Shown here one piece after another: positions 1 to 11,446 of a stretch of DNA of 64,000 nt. How positions within the stretch are numbered: the stretch's first letter is position 1; every line of letters begins with the position of its first letter. The stretch comes from Uranotaenia lowii (lineage: Eukaryota > Arthropoda > Insecta > Diptera > Culicidae), in the NCBI RefSeq assembly GCF_029784155.1, contig NC_073692.1, positions 366,835,160 to 366,899,159 on the forward strand, written 5' to 3'. The position numbers and the translations under genes were made by a program. The notes beneath the pieces were generated by a model. The model had not been told where the DNA came from and did not search any database. It saw nothing but the letters and a program-made list of their open reading frames with translations.

Positions 1-2458
1 ACTAAATCTGTTTTCAGATACAGCAATTTTTTTAAATGAAATAAAATATTTGTTTTTAATACTTTCTTTAATAATGTCAGAAATTCTGGTCTTCCAGAAT
101 TATAAAACACTAGATTTTTTTCGATCATTCATCATCATGAAAGTAGTATTCCTTAATTGAATAAAGTATAATAAACAAGTTCAGAATCAGTTTTTTTTTT
201 TTTCATGTTAACTTGTAAGTTCATCAGTTATCAATGATTGATTTCACTCAAAACTGATTGTTTTGAAAACTCCACATAACGAGAGGTGATAAACAAAATC
301 TAGTTGAAGATTCAAGTTCAGCGCACCAAAATCTACTAAATCAATCATCAAAAATTAAACACCAAAATGCTATCTTACATTATTTTGGTAAGACGTTTTT
401 ATTAGAAAAAACATTCCAAATGTTAAAAACTAATCTTTTCCATCTTCATATTATATTAAAATTTATGAAGAGTTAATCACCGTGATTTTGTTTGTTAATT
501 TTATTTATCGACCTTATCGATGGAAATTAAAAGAACATAACTAAGAACAATTCAACATTATGAAAATTCTTGCAAATAGAAAGTTAGAAATGTATGGATG
601 TTGAAAATGAGAGAGTAAAATTTTATAAGAAGCATTTTAATCACATGTCATCAATTCATTCTTCATGGATAGACAAATAAACAAATAAATAAATAAATAC
701 CTAAATTAAAGGGAACAGTTTCGTGTTTGATCATTCAAGAACTCTTCAATTTCCCAAATTGTTTGTACTCAGTAATGATGAATTATCGTTGTATTTTAAA
801 TCCATAAAGTTATAACTGCGACCACAATCTAAAATTAACTTTCCTTGCCTTTTATAATAATAACTGGTAGAATTTGAATATAAGTTAGGGATTTTATCTT
901 TGATAACCTAATAACTTGATAGAATTAATTATTTTCATTTTTAAATTAATCATCTACTAATTTCGAATAAATTTTCTGAAGTTCAAAATGGATATATTTT
1001 CCTCATCGATAATTCACATTTCAAATTGTGATTGAATATTATTTCAAATGGAAGATATTACAAAGGAATTTTTCAACCAAAACTACAATTGAAATTAAGG
1101 AAAAGAAATGTAAATTAATATGGTTGATAATTTAAATTGTCATCAATTATTCTGACCTGATCTGATTTTGGTAAGAATTCGAGTTAAATTTCTCACAAAC
1201 CTGGTGTTATATTTGATCTATTCTTCTTCTGTGCACTGATTGTTATGTCCGAGGCTTCAAATTCTGGCTCAATACCAATTTTTAATTGGCATTCTGTTTC
1301 TGATGTTTTGAAAATACTTGCTTGATTTTTTTTTTGTTCAGAAAAAGAATCTACATTTCGAATGATTTATTATAGACTAACCGGAAATTAACTTGATTTG
1401 AAATTTTGATTCTGATTTATTTTGATTCGTATCAGTATCTTTTTTTCGAGTTTGTGTGATGATTATGGGTTTGAATATGGTTATTGAATTCAATTTGCCT
1501 ATTTTTTGTTCTTTTTTGGTATTGTTATAATTTCTAACAAAATTTGAAATTCGAAACCCCTCACCCATGGACGTGTCCATCGCACGGGTCTGGTGTGGAG
1601 CAAATATTAAAGTCTCATTTGAAACTGCACACAACCTCCCCCCCCCCCCCCTTCCCCCCACTCGCACTCGCCAAATCAACGTTTTTTTCGCAATATATTT
1701 ACGTTATTGACTGATTTTTGAAATTTGGAAAATCAACCCCCAGCCCCCCCCCCCCCCCCACCCCAAGAGCCAGCTCTAGGACCGCCCCTGGTTGGTCCCA
1801 ACCTTTTGGACGAAAACTTATTTATTTTTAGTACATTTCAAAATTTTTGCACTAGATGCAACAAATGTGTGTTGATAAGTATGGAATAAGGGTTGGAACG
1901 CAACTTTAATTTTGAAATTTGGTCCACCCCACCCTGAGATGAACGGGTTTTAATTTTGAGTGCAGGTTTTAAAATATTCTAAAATATAGATTTTAAATCA
2001 ATACTCAACTTTCCCAAAGACCGTAAGTAATTTTGATTGCGGTGGAAAAAAATTAAAGAAGCTTTCATTTTGTTTACTTTTTCTCATTATTTACTTGACC
2101 CTGACTATATTGTTCTATCGATGGACTGACGTTAAATCAATAAAGAAAAATTACAATTACAATTATTCTCTAAACTACGGGAATTTTAACGAATTTCAGA
2201 AGTTTTAAACCAATTTGAGTAGATGACTTTAAAGTAAAAATCGAATCGTTTTGCGGGCTTCTATAAATGTGTTCAATGGTATAAAACCATTTTTAACTTT
2301 CTTAAGTAATGACAGAAATAATCGTAATCATATCCTTCAAAAACTAAAAAAAAAGGAAAATTTAACTTTTTGAGATAGTTTATTTTCTGAAATTAGAATA
2401 TCTTCAGGCAAATGCCATTCTTTGGGTAAATTAAGAATACCAAACAAATTCAGATTTT
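1..2458. other. AT-rich non-coding DNA, no gene recognised
   Basis: No ORF here has family features. The stretch is AT-rich with short homopolymers. Two C-runs (about 1638-1652 and 1744-1760) lie in sequence that looks like decayed repeat ends. I see no splice-bounded coding segment and no RNA gene. Confidence 0.6.
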
Positions 2459-2942
2459 TTTTGTTTCGTGTATAGGTTATGTTCGGCTTTCGGTCTTTCG
2501 GTCAAAATTTACAACACTTTTTATGTGCTCTTCATCCAACGTTTCGAATTAATATTTATTCTTTTTCAAGGAACTAAAATAAAACATAAAGCATAAAACA
2601 TATTTCTTATGGAACCAAAAATGTTCACTTACTCGAACATTCGTGCTATAGTCCGAAACAGATGCGCTCCTAAAGCGTTCATCAATCGTCGGTTTCTGGC
2701 TATTAAATTTTGGAATTTGAAATGGTTCAGCTCAAAAGTGAGGAGGATAGCGTGTAACTTACGTGCCCGATTTTATTTTAGTTCCTTGAAAAAGAATAAA
2801 TATTAATTCGAAACGTTGGATGAAGAGCACATAAAAAGTGTTGTAAATTTTGACCGAAAGACCGAAAGCCGAACATAACCTATAAATTATTCCCGGTCGA
2901 AAAATAAATAAGTAGAAAGATGGCTAACTTTTGTTTCGTGTA
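2459..2942. repeat. Perfect 114-bp foldback inside a target-duplicated insertion
   Basis: Bases 2471-2584 and 2771-2884 are exact reverse complements over 114 bp, with a 186-bp spacer. The block is flanked by a 14-bp direct repeat, TTTTGTTTCGTGTA, at 2459-2472 and 2929-2942. This suggests one insertion with a target-site duplication. After the right arm comes an A-rich 44-bp segment. Identical arms mean a recent origin or ongoing homogenisation. The short ORF at 2609-2806 lies mostly in the spacer and runs into the right arm; it has no recognisable features. The element class is unknown: the TSD length fits retroposition, the palindrome fits an inverted-duplicated insert. Confidence 0.85.
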
Positions 2943-3751
2943 AATTTGCTAGTTTCTCAATTATAAATGATTGATTTCACTCAAATTAAAAATATATTTT
3001 TAGGAAAAAAGGCTATCAGCATAACACTAGTCAAAAGTGTTTCCTAATTATTTCCTTTCCCCCACATTCCCAATAAATTTTTTTTGCAAGGGTGCCGAGG
3101 TGACCTCGGTCCTTAGGCATAAAGTTGTTCTTTTATCCCTTTCTCATTTTTCCTAACCTATCTATTGACTACTAGGACGTGGCCGGCGCCGTTATTGATG
3201 TTTAAAGAGAGAGCATCAGTTTTGTGCATTGTGAATGTGTAGCCAATCCCAGGTTCCGTTCATTTGACCTTTGAACAAAATTGATGGCCTAGGTCAATCA
3301 CGGAGTAGCAACCATTGGCGATGTGGAACTTGTTCTACTGAAATGTATTGAATGTATTTAAACCAAGTTTAGAAATCTATCACAGAGTTTACTAAAATAC
3401 TCTAAAATTAAAAGACTTTTTAATTTGCATTTCGGGTTCAATGATTCAAGGTAGATGTGAGTAGTCAATCAAGCTAAGCTCAAGCTCAAAATTGATTCAT
3501 TTTTTACCTTATAAACTTTATACCACTAAAACTAGACAAAATCTGACAAAATATTCTAGTTCACGAAGCCAATTTCTTTTACCACTATTTGAATTTTTGA
3601 TTTTTTTTTAATAAGTTGACTTTGTTTTCCATTTATGAAATTTTGTGTATGAATCTAATTTCGTCCTTTCCAGAACCACATTTAAAAATTGACGGTATCA
3701 AAATATAAAGAACTTCAAACTCTAAACTATATAACGATATAGATTAAGCTT
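2943..3751. other. Non-coding DNA with possible LINE 3'UTR remnant
   Basis: No coding segment is recognised. About 3050-3330 is less AT-rich than its surroundings and includes a GGTGCCGAGGTGACC-type palindromic stretch near 3090. It reads like a decayed retrotransposon end, but nothing proves this. Confidence 0.3.
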
Positions 3752-4185
3752 GCCAGATTGCCCGGTTTTATCCGGGTTTGCCCGGATACTTAATGCAGAA
3801 TTTGGGCACAGTCCGGTCCGGCCCGGTAGCCTGGATTTCAGTGAAAAATGCCCGGATTTTCCCCGGATTTTGCCCGGATTTATTAACTTTTTTGGCTAAT
3901 AAAAAAAATTGTGTTGAAAATATTATTTTCTTATGCCTCGAAAAACACAATTTCTGAGCAAGTGTTGTAAAATTGTAAAAATAATCCAGAAAGGTGTTTT
4001 TTGAAAGCCTGAAATACGATTTAAAATCTCTCGATGAATTTTGATAAAAAAAAAATTTCCATTTTTTTCTTGATTTTTGTCAAGTAATTTCTTGATTTTG
4101 ACAAAATTTTCCCGGATATTGCCCGGATTTTCGGTCGTCAATTTTGAAATCGGATTTTGCAAGGTTTTCATATAAAATTGCCCGG
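3752..4185. repeat. CCCGGAT-rich dispersed repeat, copy 1
   Basis: Contains many TGCCCGGAT / ATCCGGG words. Its start (TTGCCAGATTGCCCGG) is the reverse complement of the end of the copy at 7840-8262, and 32325-32700 is a third copy. The family is non-coding and diverged, probably a MITE-like or other short interspersed element. Ends are only approximate. Confidence 0.65.
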
Positions 4186-4210
4186 ATAAGTGCTGGAAAA
4201 ATTCTGTAGC

Positions 4211-4877
4211 ATAGCATAGCATAGCATAGCATAGCATAGGGTGACTACACACATCTTGCATTGGCTGATACACGAGGTACAACTAATCATCAAGCTCAAC
4301 ACAAGATGCCAAAATGAGAACCTGGATTCAATTCTCATTTCAAGTGTTGATATTGAGAATCAGTGTGGTACCACAATGCACACCGTGGCTAGTCAATGTA
4401 ATCATATAGGGATAGTCTGAACAGCTTAATGAACTTTTCAGGTGCAGAGAACTCATACGACCCTACGTGTAAAGATGCTGTTTCAGACAGGAAAGGGAAG
4501 GGTTACTCGTTTTGATGGGAAATCCTACTTGACAGATAGGATTGATGAATAAGGAATTGTTATGATGTTCACAAATATACAAGTAAAATGGAAAGAGCTC
4601 ACCAATTTTTTGTTTTAACCCGAGTATCTGCTGGCAACCACTTCAGATCTTGAAAACTACTATTCTCTGGTCACGATGCCCAATCAATTTCTTGAATCTA
4701 GTTCCAACTTTGAATATTTTCTTTGCTTCATTTCTGGTAAAACTTGATTTGGTGCAATTCAAAGCAAATTTCAATTAAACTGTTGAAGTTTTTTGAATAA
4801 TTTTGAATTTTCGCTAGCTTGATTTTGGCAGATGAAAAACAACACGTCTTTCTCGGCACACGCCTACTTCACTTTCC
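4211..4877 (-). mobile_element. Retroposon with pentanucleotide tail and 25-bp target duplication
   Basis: A perfect 25-bp direct repeat flanks the segment (4186-4210 and 4878-4902). Flanking bases outside the repeats differ (GG versus CC), so the repeat behaves as a target-site duplication. Next to the left copy is a run of ATAGC units (4211-4239), which would be a (GCTAT)n 3' tail if the element lies on the minus strand. The interior has no recognisable ORF. Length (667 bp), repeat tail and long TSD fit a SINE or 5'-truncated LINE. Confidence 0.7.
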
Positions 4878-4902
4878 ATAAGTGCTGGAAAAATTCTGTA
4901 GC

Positions 4903-5571
4903 CTTAATATAGTTTGTGCTTTAAATATTGATTAAATAATATTTTTCAGCTTTAAATTCCGGTTTCATTCAAAATATTAATTTGTATTCCATTTTTGATG
5001 TTTTGTAAATATTGATTGCAAATTTGTAAACTAGACTGCTTAAAATTGATTTTCAAGCAAATTTGTAGTTCAAGAAAAAAGAACATGATTTTTGATAATT
5101 TTGTTATGACTTTCTGGAGAAAACATTTATTTGAAACTTCGATTCTGATTCATTTTAATTTTTTTTTGTAATTCGTTTATTCGAAACGGCTCATACCTTG
5201 AGGCTTTAAGGAGCCAAACTCGTTACATTTTTTTTTACAATTGTCATTTGGAAATGTATTAGTAAAATTTATTATTTTTCCAAGTTCTGTGATGGTCATG
5301 ACTTATGAGTAAAAAATGGTATTAGAAATCAAATCGAATCAAAATCCTCGAAGGGAAGGAATTTACAAAGCGTAGGAAGATGTTTTATCAAGGGCTATCA
5401 GAAAATTTAATAGGGGAAGTGATAAGAACAAAACGCCTGTATTCATTTTAAATTGGAAAAAAGTAATCATTTTAAATGAGAAGCAACTTATTTTTCTCTT
5501 TAAACATTAGTTGTAAACCATCTTTTGGTTTTTCCCCACTCTTCGATCCCAATCGCATCACAGAGCGTAAT
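4903..5571. other. AT-rich DNA with a LINE-3'-end-like motif
   Basis: At about 5170-5230 the sequence (ACGGCTCATACCTT then AGGCTTTAAGGAGC) recurs in diverged form at 8618-8660. The two are probably 3' remnants of one retrotransposon family. No gene is seen. Confidence 0.4.
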
Positions 5572-5745
5572 TCAATTACCGATTGAAATTTCACCAAGCC
5601 ATAAATTTTCACCCGAAAAAATCCTTGACCCCAAAGCATTCCACTTATCCTTGCATGTAAAGTGAGCATCCGAAACAGTTCGGCCAGCCGCCACCAGTAT
5701 TCCAAGGCAACGAAGAGCAAAAGCAATATTTTTGGCCAGTTCCAT
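5572..5745 (-). CDS. Candidate short ORF / first exon with signal-peptide-like start
   Basis: The reverse strand reads an ATG at 5745-5743 in good context (AAAATGG) followed by 57 residues. The N-terminus is hydrophobic (MELAKNIAFALRCLGILVAA), resembling a secretion signal. No known domain is recognised. The sequence lies in a locally GC-richer patch with an Inr-like ATCAGTG upstream on the same strand. It could be the first coding exon of a gene reading left, but I cannot identify a downstream exon, and a chance ORF is quite possible. Confidence 0.22.
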   Translation of the reverse strand: MELAKNIAFALRCLGILVAAGRTVSDAHFTCKDKWNALGSRIFSGENLWLGEISIGN

Positions 5746-7070
5746 TTTAATGGTACAAAAATAAAGCATCCCTCCTCACACTGATCCTTATTACTGCACA
5801 ACACACACACAGTCAGTCAGTCACAGCACAGTGTAAACATACAGTGTATCCTTCCATCACTGCGTCCATCCATCTTGTTCCTGGTCCTGGACCTGCTTCT
5901 GTCCTCTGCCCGTCCTCGTGAACTCAGATTAAAATCAACTTATCGGAATGAATTAAACTCAACAAGCACACTTAAATTTGCACCGTTACGTTGCGATTTT
6001 TCACATTTTTGTTATTTTTTTCGAAACGGAAAACACTGTAAACATCAACAACCACCACCAGGGCACAGCACAAGCCCGAAACGTAAGTTGCCTATTTAAT
6101 TTTCCACGCTTCGGTAATCAGCTTCTCTCCTTTTCCCCACTCTTGAATTCACGGTGTTTTCATCCGTCAGGCCGCTGATTACAATAATGCGGTTCCTCCT
6201 GGCTGATTGCATCTCTTTCTCTCTCTCTCTCTCTGTCTCTCTTTAGGCCCACAACACAACAACACTGGAATCCGGCGTGCGATAAAAACCGGAAGACCGT
6301 TAATATACCTAAAATAAACACACATCAAATATCACCTCCGGTCCCTAGAGGGCACTTCGCTTTCTTTCGTTCTCCTCACCTTTTTCGGGGGAGCACGTGC
6401 TCGCTTCCAAAACGCGATTCCGATACTGCGAAGCGCGCGCCAAAATTCTCAACCTACGTCCTTTCGGCGGTTTTTTTCTCCTTCAATTTTCCCGAAGGTC
6501 CACTCAACCGCGCGAATCCGAAAGAGATCGGAAACCACCAGTAAAGCTAGAAAATATGTAGTCTAAATGTTGGCGCGCGGCGGAAAATTCGACTCTCGTG
6601 CACTCAACACAAAAACACGGATGGATCGTCAATCGTTGGTCGGTGCGATTCGTTCGAGCGAAGGAAAACGACTGCGGCCCATCCGAAACCGAAAACCCCG
6701 AAACGGATTCCCAAGTGGGAGGCAAACGGAATGCGCTTACCATACTACACATACCTTCCACTAGTAGGAGGAAGCAAGCGAAATAAAAAACGGAACCAAC
6801 CGTTGATCGTCGTCGTCGTCGTGCTCTATGGGTTTTCCTCCCCGAAACGTTTTACGGTTTGCTGCGCTTCGACCACTATAGGAATTACTAGAGGAGCGTT
6901 TGGCATATGTACAAGGAGGCATCCAAGCAAGCGAACCGGCAGCAACAACAGGCAAATCATAAGTCTAAACGTCAACGACGACGCTCTCCTGCTTTCCGAA
7001 CATCATTTTCTCGACCGTTTCCACGTGCCACCATGTAGTGGATGATAAGTTGAGACCCCAGTCATATGGT
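5746..7070. promoter_or_regulatory. GC-shifted, repeat-poor segment; possible promoter/5'UTR
   Basis: Composition changes sharply from the AT-rich flanks. The segment contains CA and CAGT runs (5805-5830), a CT microsatellite (about 6211-6243), CGT repeats (about 6808-6823) and a good donor-like AAC|GTAAGT at 6080-6089. No mobile-element hallmark is seen. Such islands in insect DNA often mark promoters and untranslated first exons. No long ORF is convincing. Confidence 0.35.
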
Positions 7071-7839
7071 CGCCTGTTGTAACGACCATCTGATGCTCTG
7101 CATCAGATGACCCAAACATAAAAAGCGCGAGGGGAAGGATAATTCAATTTTGGAAAATAGCTTCCACACACGCGTCTGACGTAATATGGCGGAGGAAATG
7201 ATCGATCATTATTTATGTTTTCCCCTGTCAATTCCGGAAAGTTTACTTTGAAAACGACAATTCCAAAAGTAGGTAGCCATTTCAACCATAACACCTATTG
7301 ATTGGGTCAGGAATCCTCCAAGGTAGTGCAAAATATTGATAATATACTCCGAGGCATCCGGAGTTCAAATTTGTGTTCCATTTGTGGGCGATAAATACTG
7401 ATTGCATAAATGGTTGTAGATCTACAAAAAAACAGATCTATCATGCGTCACACATTTTGAGATGAACTATAGAAATGATCATGCCGGAAATTTGCTTCAC
7501 TGAACTAGAACTTGCACCTGGGAGAGCTATCGGAATTTTGTCGCATTTGAGTATAAATATTTAATTGCTCGAGAAGGAAAGGGTCAACTCAGCAGAAATA
7601 ACCGGAAATTAGGAATTATATCACGGCAATGCAACGAGTTACGACTCGCGCACCTGTTGAAATGTTGCCATTCCAATGACCTCTCAATTGCGTAAATATT
7701 GACAAATAAACTTTTGAATAAATTTTATCTTTCTATCTGAAACCTTACTCAGCACTCGAGTTTAAACAGAATTTAAGGATTTGTAAAACAACCGGTAATA
7801 CTTAAAGGATTTGTACAACAGCCCTACAACATAAGGTTG
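7071..7839. other. Non-coding DNA, nothing recognised
   Basis: AT-rich and without a supported ORF. A short inverted repeat, CATCTGATGCTCTGCATCAGATG, occupies about 7088-7110. No other structure is seen. Confidence 0.5.
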
Positions 7840-8262
7840 AATTTTTTCAGCTCGTATCCGGGCCGCAAACCTCCGGGCTATTTTATCTAAAAACCTGGCA
7901 AAATCCGAGCACTTGATTTCAAAATTATCAACCAAAGCCCGGGAAATATCTGGGCAAATTTTGTAAGAACTCAGAAACTCAACAAAAATGAAGAAAAAAG
8001 GGAAAATTTTCGTTTCAATATATAGGAGCTGATTTCAAATCGTATTTTAAGCTTGCAAAAAACATTTCTTGATTAATAAAAAATTTTTGATTCTCAAATG
8101 TTTTACGTTTGATTTGGCGAAAAAAGGGGATAACTCTGGGCAAAATCTTCGCTTTTTTCAATGAAATCCGGGCAACTGGGCCGTATCAGACTTTTCTAAA
8201 ATTTTGAATTAAATATGCAAACCCGGATAAAAACGGGCAATCAGACACGCTTACTATAAGCC
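7840..8262. repeat. CCGGG-rich dispersed repeat, copy 2
   Basis: Shares phrases with 32325-32700 in the same orientation (TCCGGGC, TTTTATCTAAAAAC, GGCAAAATCC, ATTTGGCGAA) and with 3752-4185 in reverse. Its end reads ACCCGGATAAAAACGGGCAATC, which mirrors the start of copy 1. Non-coding and diverged. Confidence 0.65.
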
Positions 8263-8384
8263 TTAAGCCCTATAACAGCTATTTAATACCTTATTAATAA
8301 CATTTATAAACAGAGTGACAATAAAGTTCCCGTAGATACTTAAAAAAAATGCTTCAAAACCGAAACCTTGCCTAATTACACTAG

Positions 8385-8610
8385 TTTACAGTATTTTTGA
8401 GCTAAGCGAACTGTAGATAACTTTTAATGTGTAATCGGGCACTGTATTCAAAAATGATACGAAAAAACTCAGTTGAACCGCTTTTTGAGTTATGCTCCAA
8501 ACATAAAATGGCATATTTTTTGGCATATTTAATGTGAATAAATATGCAATCTATCATCTTAACTTCATTTTGCGTATGATCAACAGTATTGTTTTTATTT
8601 TGTAAATTCT
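8385..8610 (+). repeat. Dispersed repeat family B, copy 1
   Basis: Contains TTTTTGAGCTAAG, TTTTAATGTG, TCGGGCACTG and GCGTATGATCAACAGT in an order also seen at 33255-33510 and (more diverged) 37690-37960. Non-coding, class unknown. Confidence 0.6.
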
Positions 8611-10127
8611 TTATTTTAAACGGTTCATACCTTTAGGCTTTAAGGAGCAAAACTAGTTTTGTTTGGTTACAATTGTATGCTTATATCTAGTTCACTTTTT
8701 GAAAGATAGATAGGTAAATATGAAAATAAAAAGAATTAAATACGAAGATCAATAGCTTTTAGAAAAAGGTATATTTCGAACATGTAGTCCCAGTCCATCA
8801 CAGCTAGCACATCTCTCACTGGAACATAGGGTGGTTTATATTTATTTTTCGCTTTTTGCTATTGGTACGGACCAAAAGGTGGTTTTCCTCGGGCCCGAAG
8901 GGAGTCTACACGCAAAATAATTTAGAAATTAAATGCAGGAGATGTTTCACGTAAACTCAACTTTAACTGCATTACATCGGTTCTTCGCGTGCTTTTAGTA
9001 GCTATTGGTACTTCCATTTAATAGGCACATGAGTTTCACGTAAAATCGAAGTGGAAAGATTCTAATCCGTTTTTTCAATCAATTTTCTCAAGCTTGTGGT
9101 ACTGAATTCTTATAGGAAAAAAGGAATTTAAACCTGATATTTGCTGCGATAATGCACAATGAATGCGGTAATTCAGGAACATTTAGCTTAAAGGGTGTGT
9201 AAGATCCGTCTTACCACTTCCGCCGGCGTCTCAAAGACTCCCTTTTTTTTGGGCCTCAGGGCGGCACGCTTATCCACAAAAACAAATCGCAGGGAATATC
9301 AGTCGAATGAAAGAAAACTCCCAAAATTTATGCTTCTCTATGTGTACACGTATATTGCCAGACTTTACACTGCTTGCCCCCCACTTCCTTAACTAAGGCT
9401 AACCTGTTAGGGACCTTGCCCTTACTGCTACTGACGAAACCTCGAGGTCTGATGGCGACCTCGATAGTTGTTCCTGGAGGGGTTGCGTTCCAGTACAAGG
9501 GGGCTTCCGTCGTGGGAACCCCGACAGGACGTTCCAGGCTACCTTCTCCCCGAAACAAGATGGCTTCCGTCGGTGCACCAATGCGGCCTAGCGATGGGTA
9601 CCAAAAACAATGGCTGGCCTAACGACGACGCCGGAAACAAAGGCTTTAGCTTAAGCCAAAGGGGTCCTGATGTCCTTACTCACACCTTTTACAATACTCT
9701 TCTCACAGTTTCGACTATGGTTGACTTTTTTCTTGGTTTTTAGTCACAAGATAATGTTCGCGCTTTGGTGGGTTTTGGAAGAGTCGACGAGGATCAGCCA
9801 GTGTTCTTTGAGCGACCTTCACCTCTCATTCAGGTCGTTGCCCTCGCCTTGGCGCTCTTGCTTTTCGAGTAGAGTTTTGTCGACATCGTTACTATCGTTA
9901 GCTATCTGCTACCAACGGGTTCAGCTGACGGCCATCTGGTGGTCAAGTTCCTAAGCTTGGTCGGTGTATGTGTCTGACAGCAGGGGGCTTAATCATCTGG
10001 GGACTGCTTTTGGGAGAGAAAACTTTACATACCAATGACACTCACTGCGATATTCTACAAATAAACAAAATTTACATTTAACGCGAACAATCTATGAAAC
10101 CTCATTGGAAGTGTCATCTGGCGCTTA
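8611..10127. other. Non-coding DNA with a GC-rich, possibly retroelement-derived block
   Basis: About 9190-9990 is GC-richer. It contains pairs of similar phrases, such as GGCTTCCGTCG followed by GTGGGAACC or GTGCACC, at 9507-9580. This may be a decayed LTR or UTR, but no LTR pair, tRNA-binding site or pol-like reading frame is recognised. ORFs here overlap in several frames and lack family features. Confidence 0.3.
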
Positions 10128-10437
10128 CAGGTGTCCACGATGAAATTGTCACACACAAAATTGATTCGCAAAATTCGAGTTTTCATCCGATTGCCATCAA
10201 ATTTTCAGAGATTGAAGAATGACTATTAAACTTCATTTTACCATTTTTCTCGTATTTTGTTTACAGTCCATACGCAAATGCCAGCACATTGGCCTTAACC
10301 CCGGCCATTTTTTGCATGTAAACCCGTACTTTTTTAAGTTCCTCGACTGTTTTACTACCTTAGGTCGTTTAAGAAGGTGCTGCTTCCTAATCGCCCGGTT
10401 CCGAAAGTACAAAACTAAGGCTGGGCTTCGAATCTTC

Positions 10438-10690
10438 AAGGTACGAAAGGCCCCTTATCGCGAAGAGAAGCAGAACAAGTCCGCGAAAACCCGTGCCAGA
10501 AAGTTGTACCTCAACATGCTGGCGAAAGTTGAATGCTGCATCATGGAGGATGAAATATATGTGAAGGCCGACTTCACACAGATCCCCGGCAACCTGTTTT
10601 TTACGGCCAAGGATAAGGAGCATGTTCACACTCAAAAGATGTCCGAATTTGCGAAGAAATTCCTGGTTTGGCAGACTTGCTCTGCTTTTC
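10438..10690 (+). pseudogene. DD37E transposase fragment
   Basis: The reading (EEKQNKSAKTRARKLYLNML ... MEDEIYVKADFTQIPG ... EFAKKFLVWQTC) aligns by eye with the middle of the transposase at 13959-14941 (DDKQNTTAKARSRMLYTTML ... DEETHVKADYKQLPG ... KFAKKYLVWQAIC). It includes the region of the first catalytic Asp. The N-terminal DNA-binding half and the second Asp and Glu are absent. Reading stops where the right inverted arm begins, so the fragment is non-functional. Confidence 0.8.
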
Positions 10691-10829
10691 GTCACGATTA
10701 GGGGCCTTTTATACCTTGAACGTTCGAAACCCAGCCTTAGTTTTGGCCTTCTGGAACTGGGCGATAATGACGCAGCACTTTCTTAAACGGTAGTGAAGTC
10801 GAGGAGCTAAAGAAAGTATGGGTTTACAT

Positions 10830-11217
10830 TAGACTGCCCCAAATTTGTATGGGAAATTCAAAACCTGTGAAATGTTATGCGCTTGTCCATTTTTGAAGCC
10901 CAATAACTTTTTTATCTTAACTCTTATCGAAATGCAGTCTTCGGATGAAATATTTTTCATAATTTAGGTTTTGAGAAAACCCATTTTTGAAAGAAATTGG
11001 TCGACAGGAACCAAAGTTATTGATGAAAAACTTGTTTTTCATATTTCTCCCGAACAAAATGTCTCAATATCCCATACAAACTTCAGGCTTGTTGAGCGAC
11101 CCCTTCCCATGTTCCAATCTGGCCCAAATTTGGCGTGGGACCTTGTACTTGACTTTGGATCAATTGAAGCCTGCAGTGCATAACATTTTTAAAAGTCGGG
11201 TCATTTGGGGCACTCTA
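10830..11217. mobile_element. hAT-like MITE inserted in the mariner arm
   Basis: 388 bp long. Its termini are TAGACTGCCCCAAAT and, reversed, TAGAGTGCCCCAAAT. It is flanked by a perfect 8-bp duplication, GTTTACAT, at 10822-10829 and 11218-11225. An 8-bp duplication with TAG-starting termini fits the hAT superfamily. The interior has no transposase. A diverged relative lies at 57310-57597. Its position in the right arm shows it inserted after the palindromic mariner formed, because the left arm has no copy. Confidence 0.85.
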
Positions 11218-11446
11218 GTTTACATGCAAAAAACGGTTGATTCACAAGTTGTGCAGAATCTTATGGCCAGGGTTAAGGCCATTGTGCTGGCATTTGCGTA
11301 TGGACTGTAAATAAAATACGAGAAAAATGGTAAAATGAAATTTAATAGTCATTCTTCAATCCCTGAAAATTTGATGGCAATCGGATGAAAACTCGAATTT
11401 TGTTAATCAATTTTGTGTGTGGCAATTTCATCGTGGACACCCTTTA

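Larger units (their letters stand above)
10128..11444. mobile_element. Palindromic DD37E mariner-like element
   Basis: The element is flanked by TA (10126-10127, 11445-11446). Its ends read CAGGTGTCCACGA and, reversed, AAGGGTGTCCACGA. The two arms are near-identical inverted copies of about 350 bp (10128-10481 against 10674-11444, once the inserted MITE is removed). They surround a centre of about 190 bp. The arms include sequence that continues into a transposase fragment. This is not a normal mariner with short TIRs. It looks like an inverted-duplicated derivative and cannot encode a full transposase. Confidence 0.82.

Noticed and set aside
1377..1679. 100-residue minus-strand ORF
   Set aside because: Its N-terminal Gly/Arg run comes from a C homopolymer; no family features or codon pattern support it.
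6504..7045. Overlapping ORFs on both strands at 6.5-7.0 kb
   Set aside because: Several frames are open at once because the segment is GC-richer; none shows a domain or clear start context.
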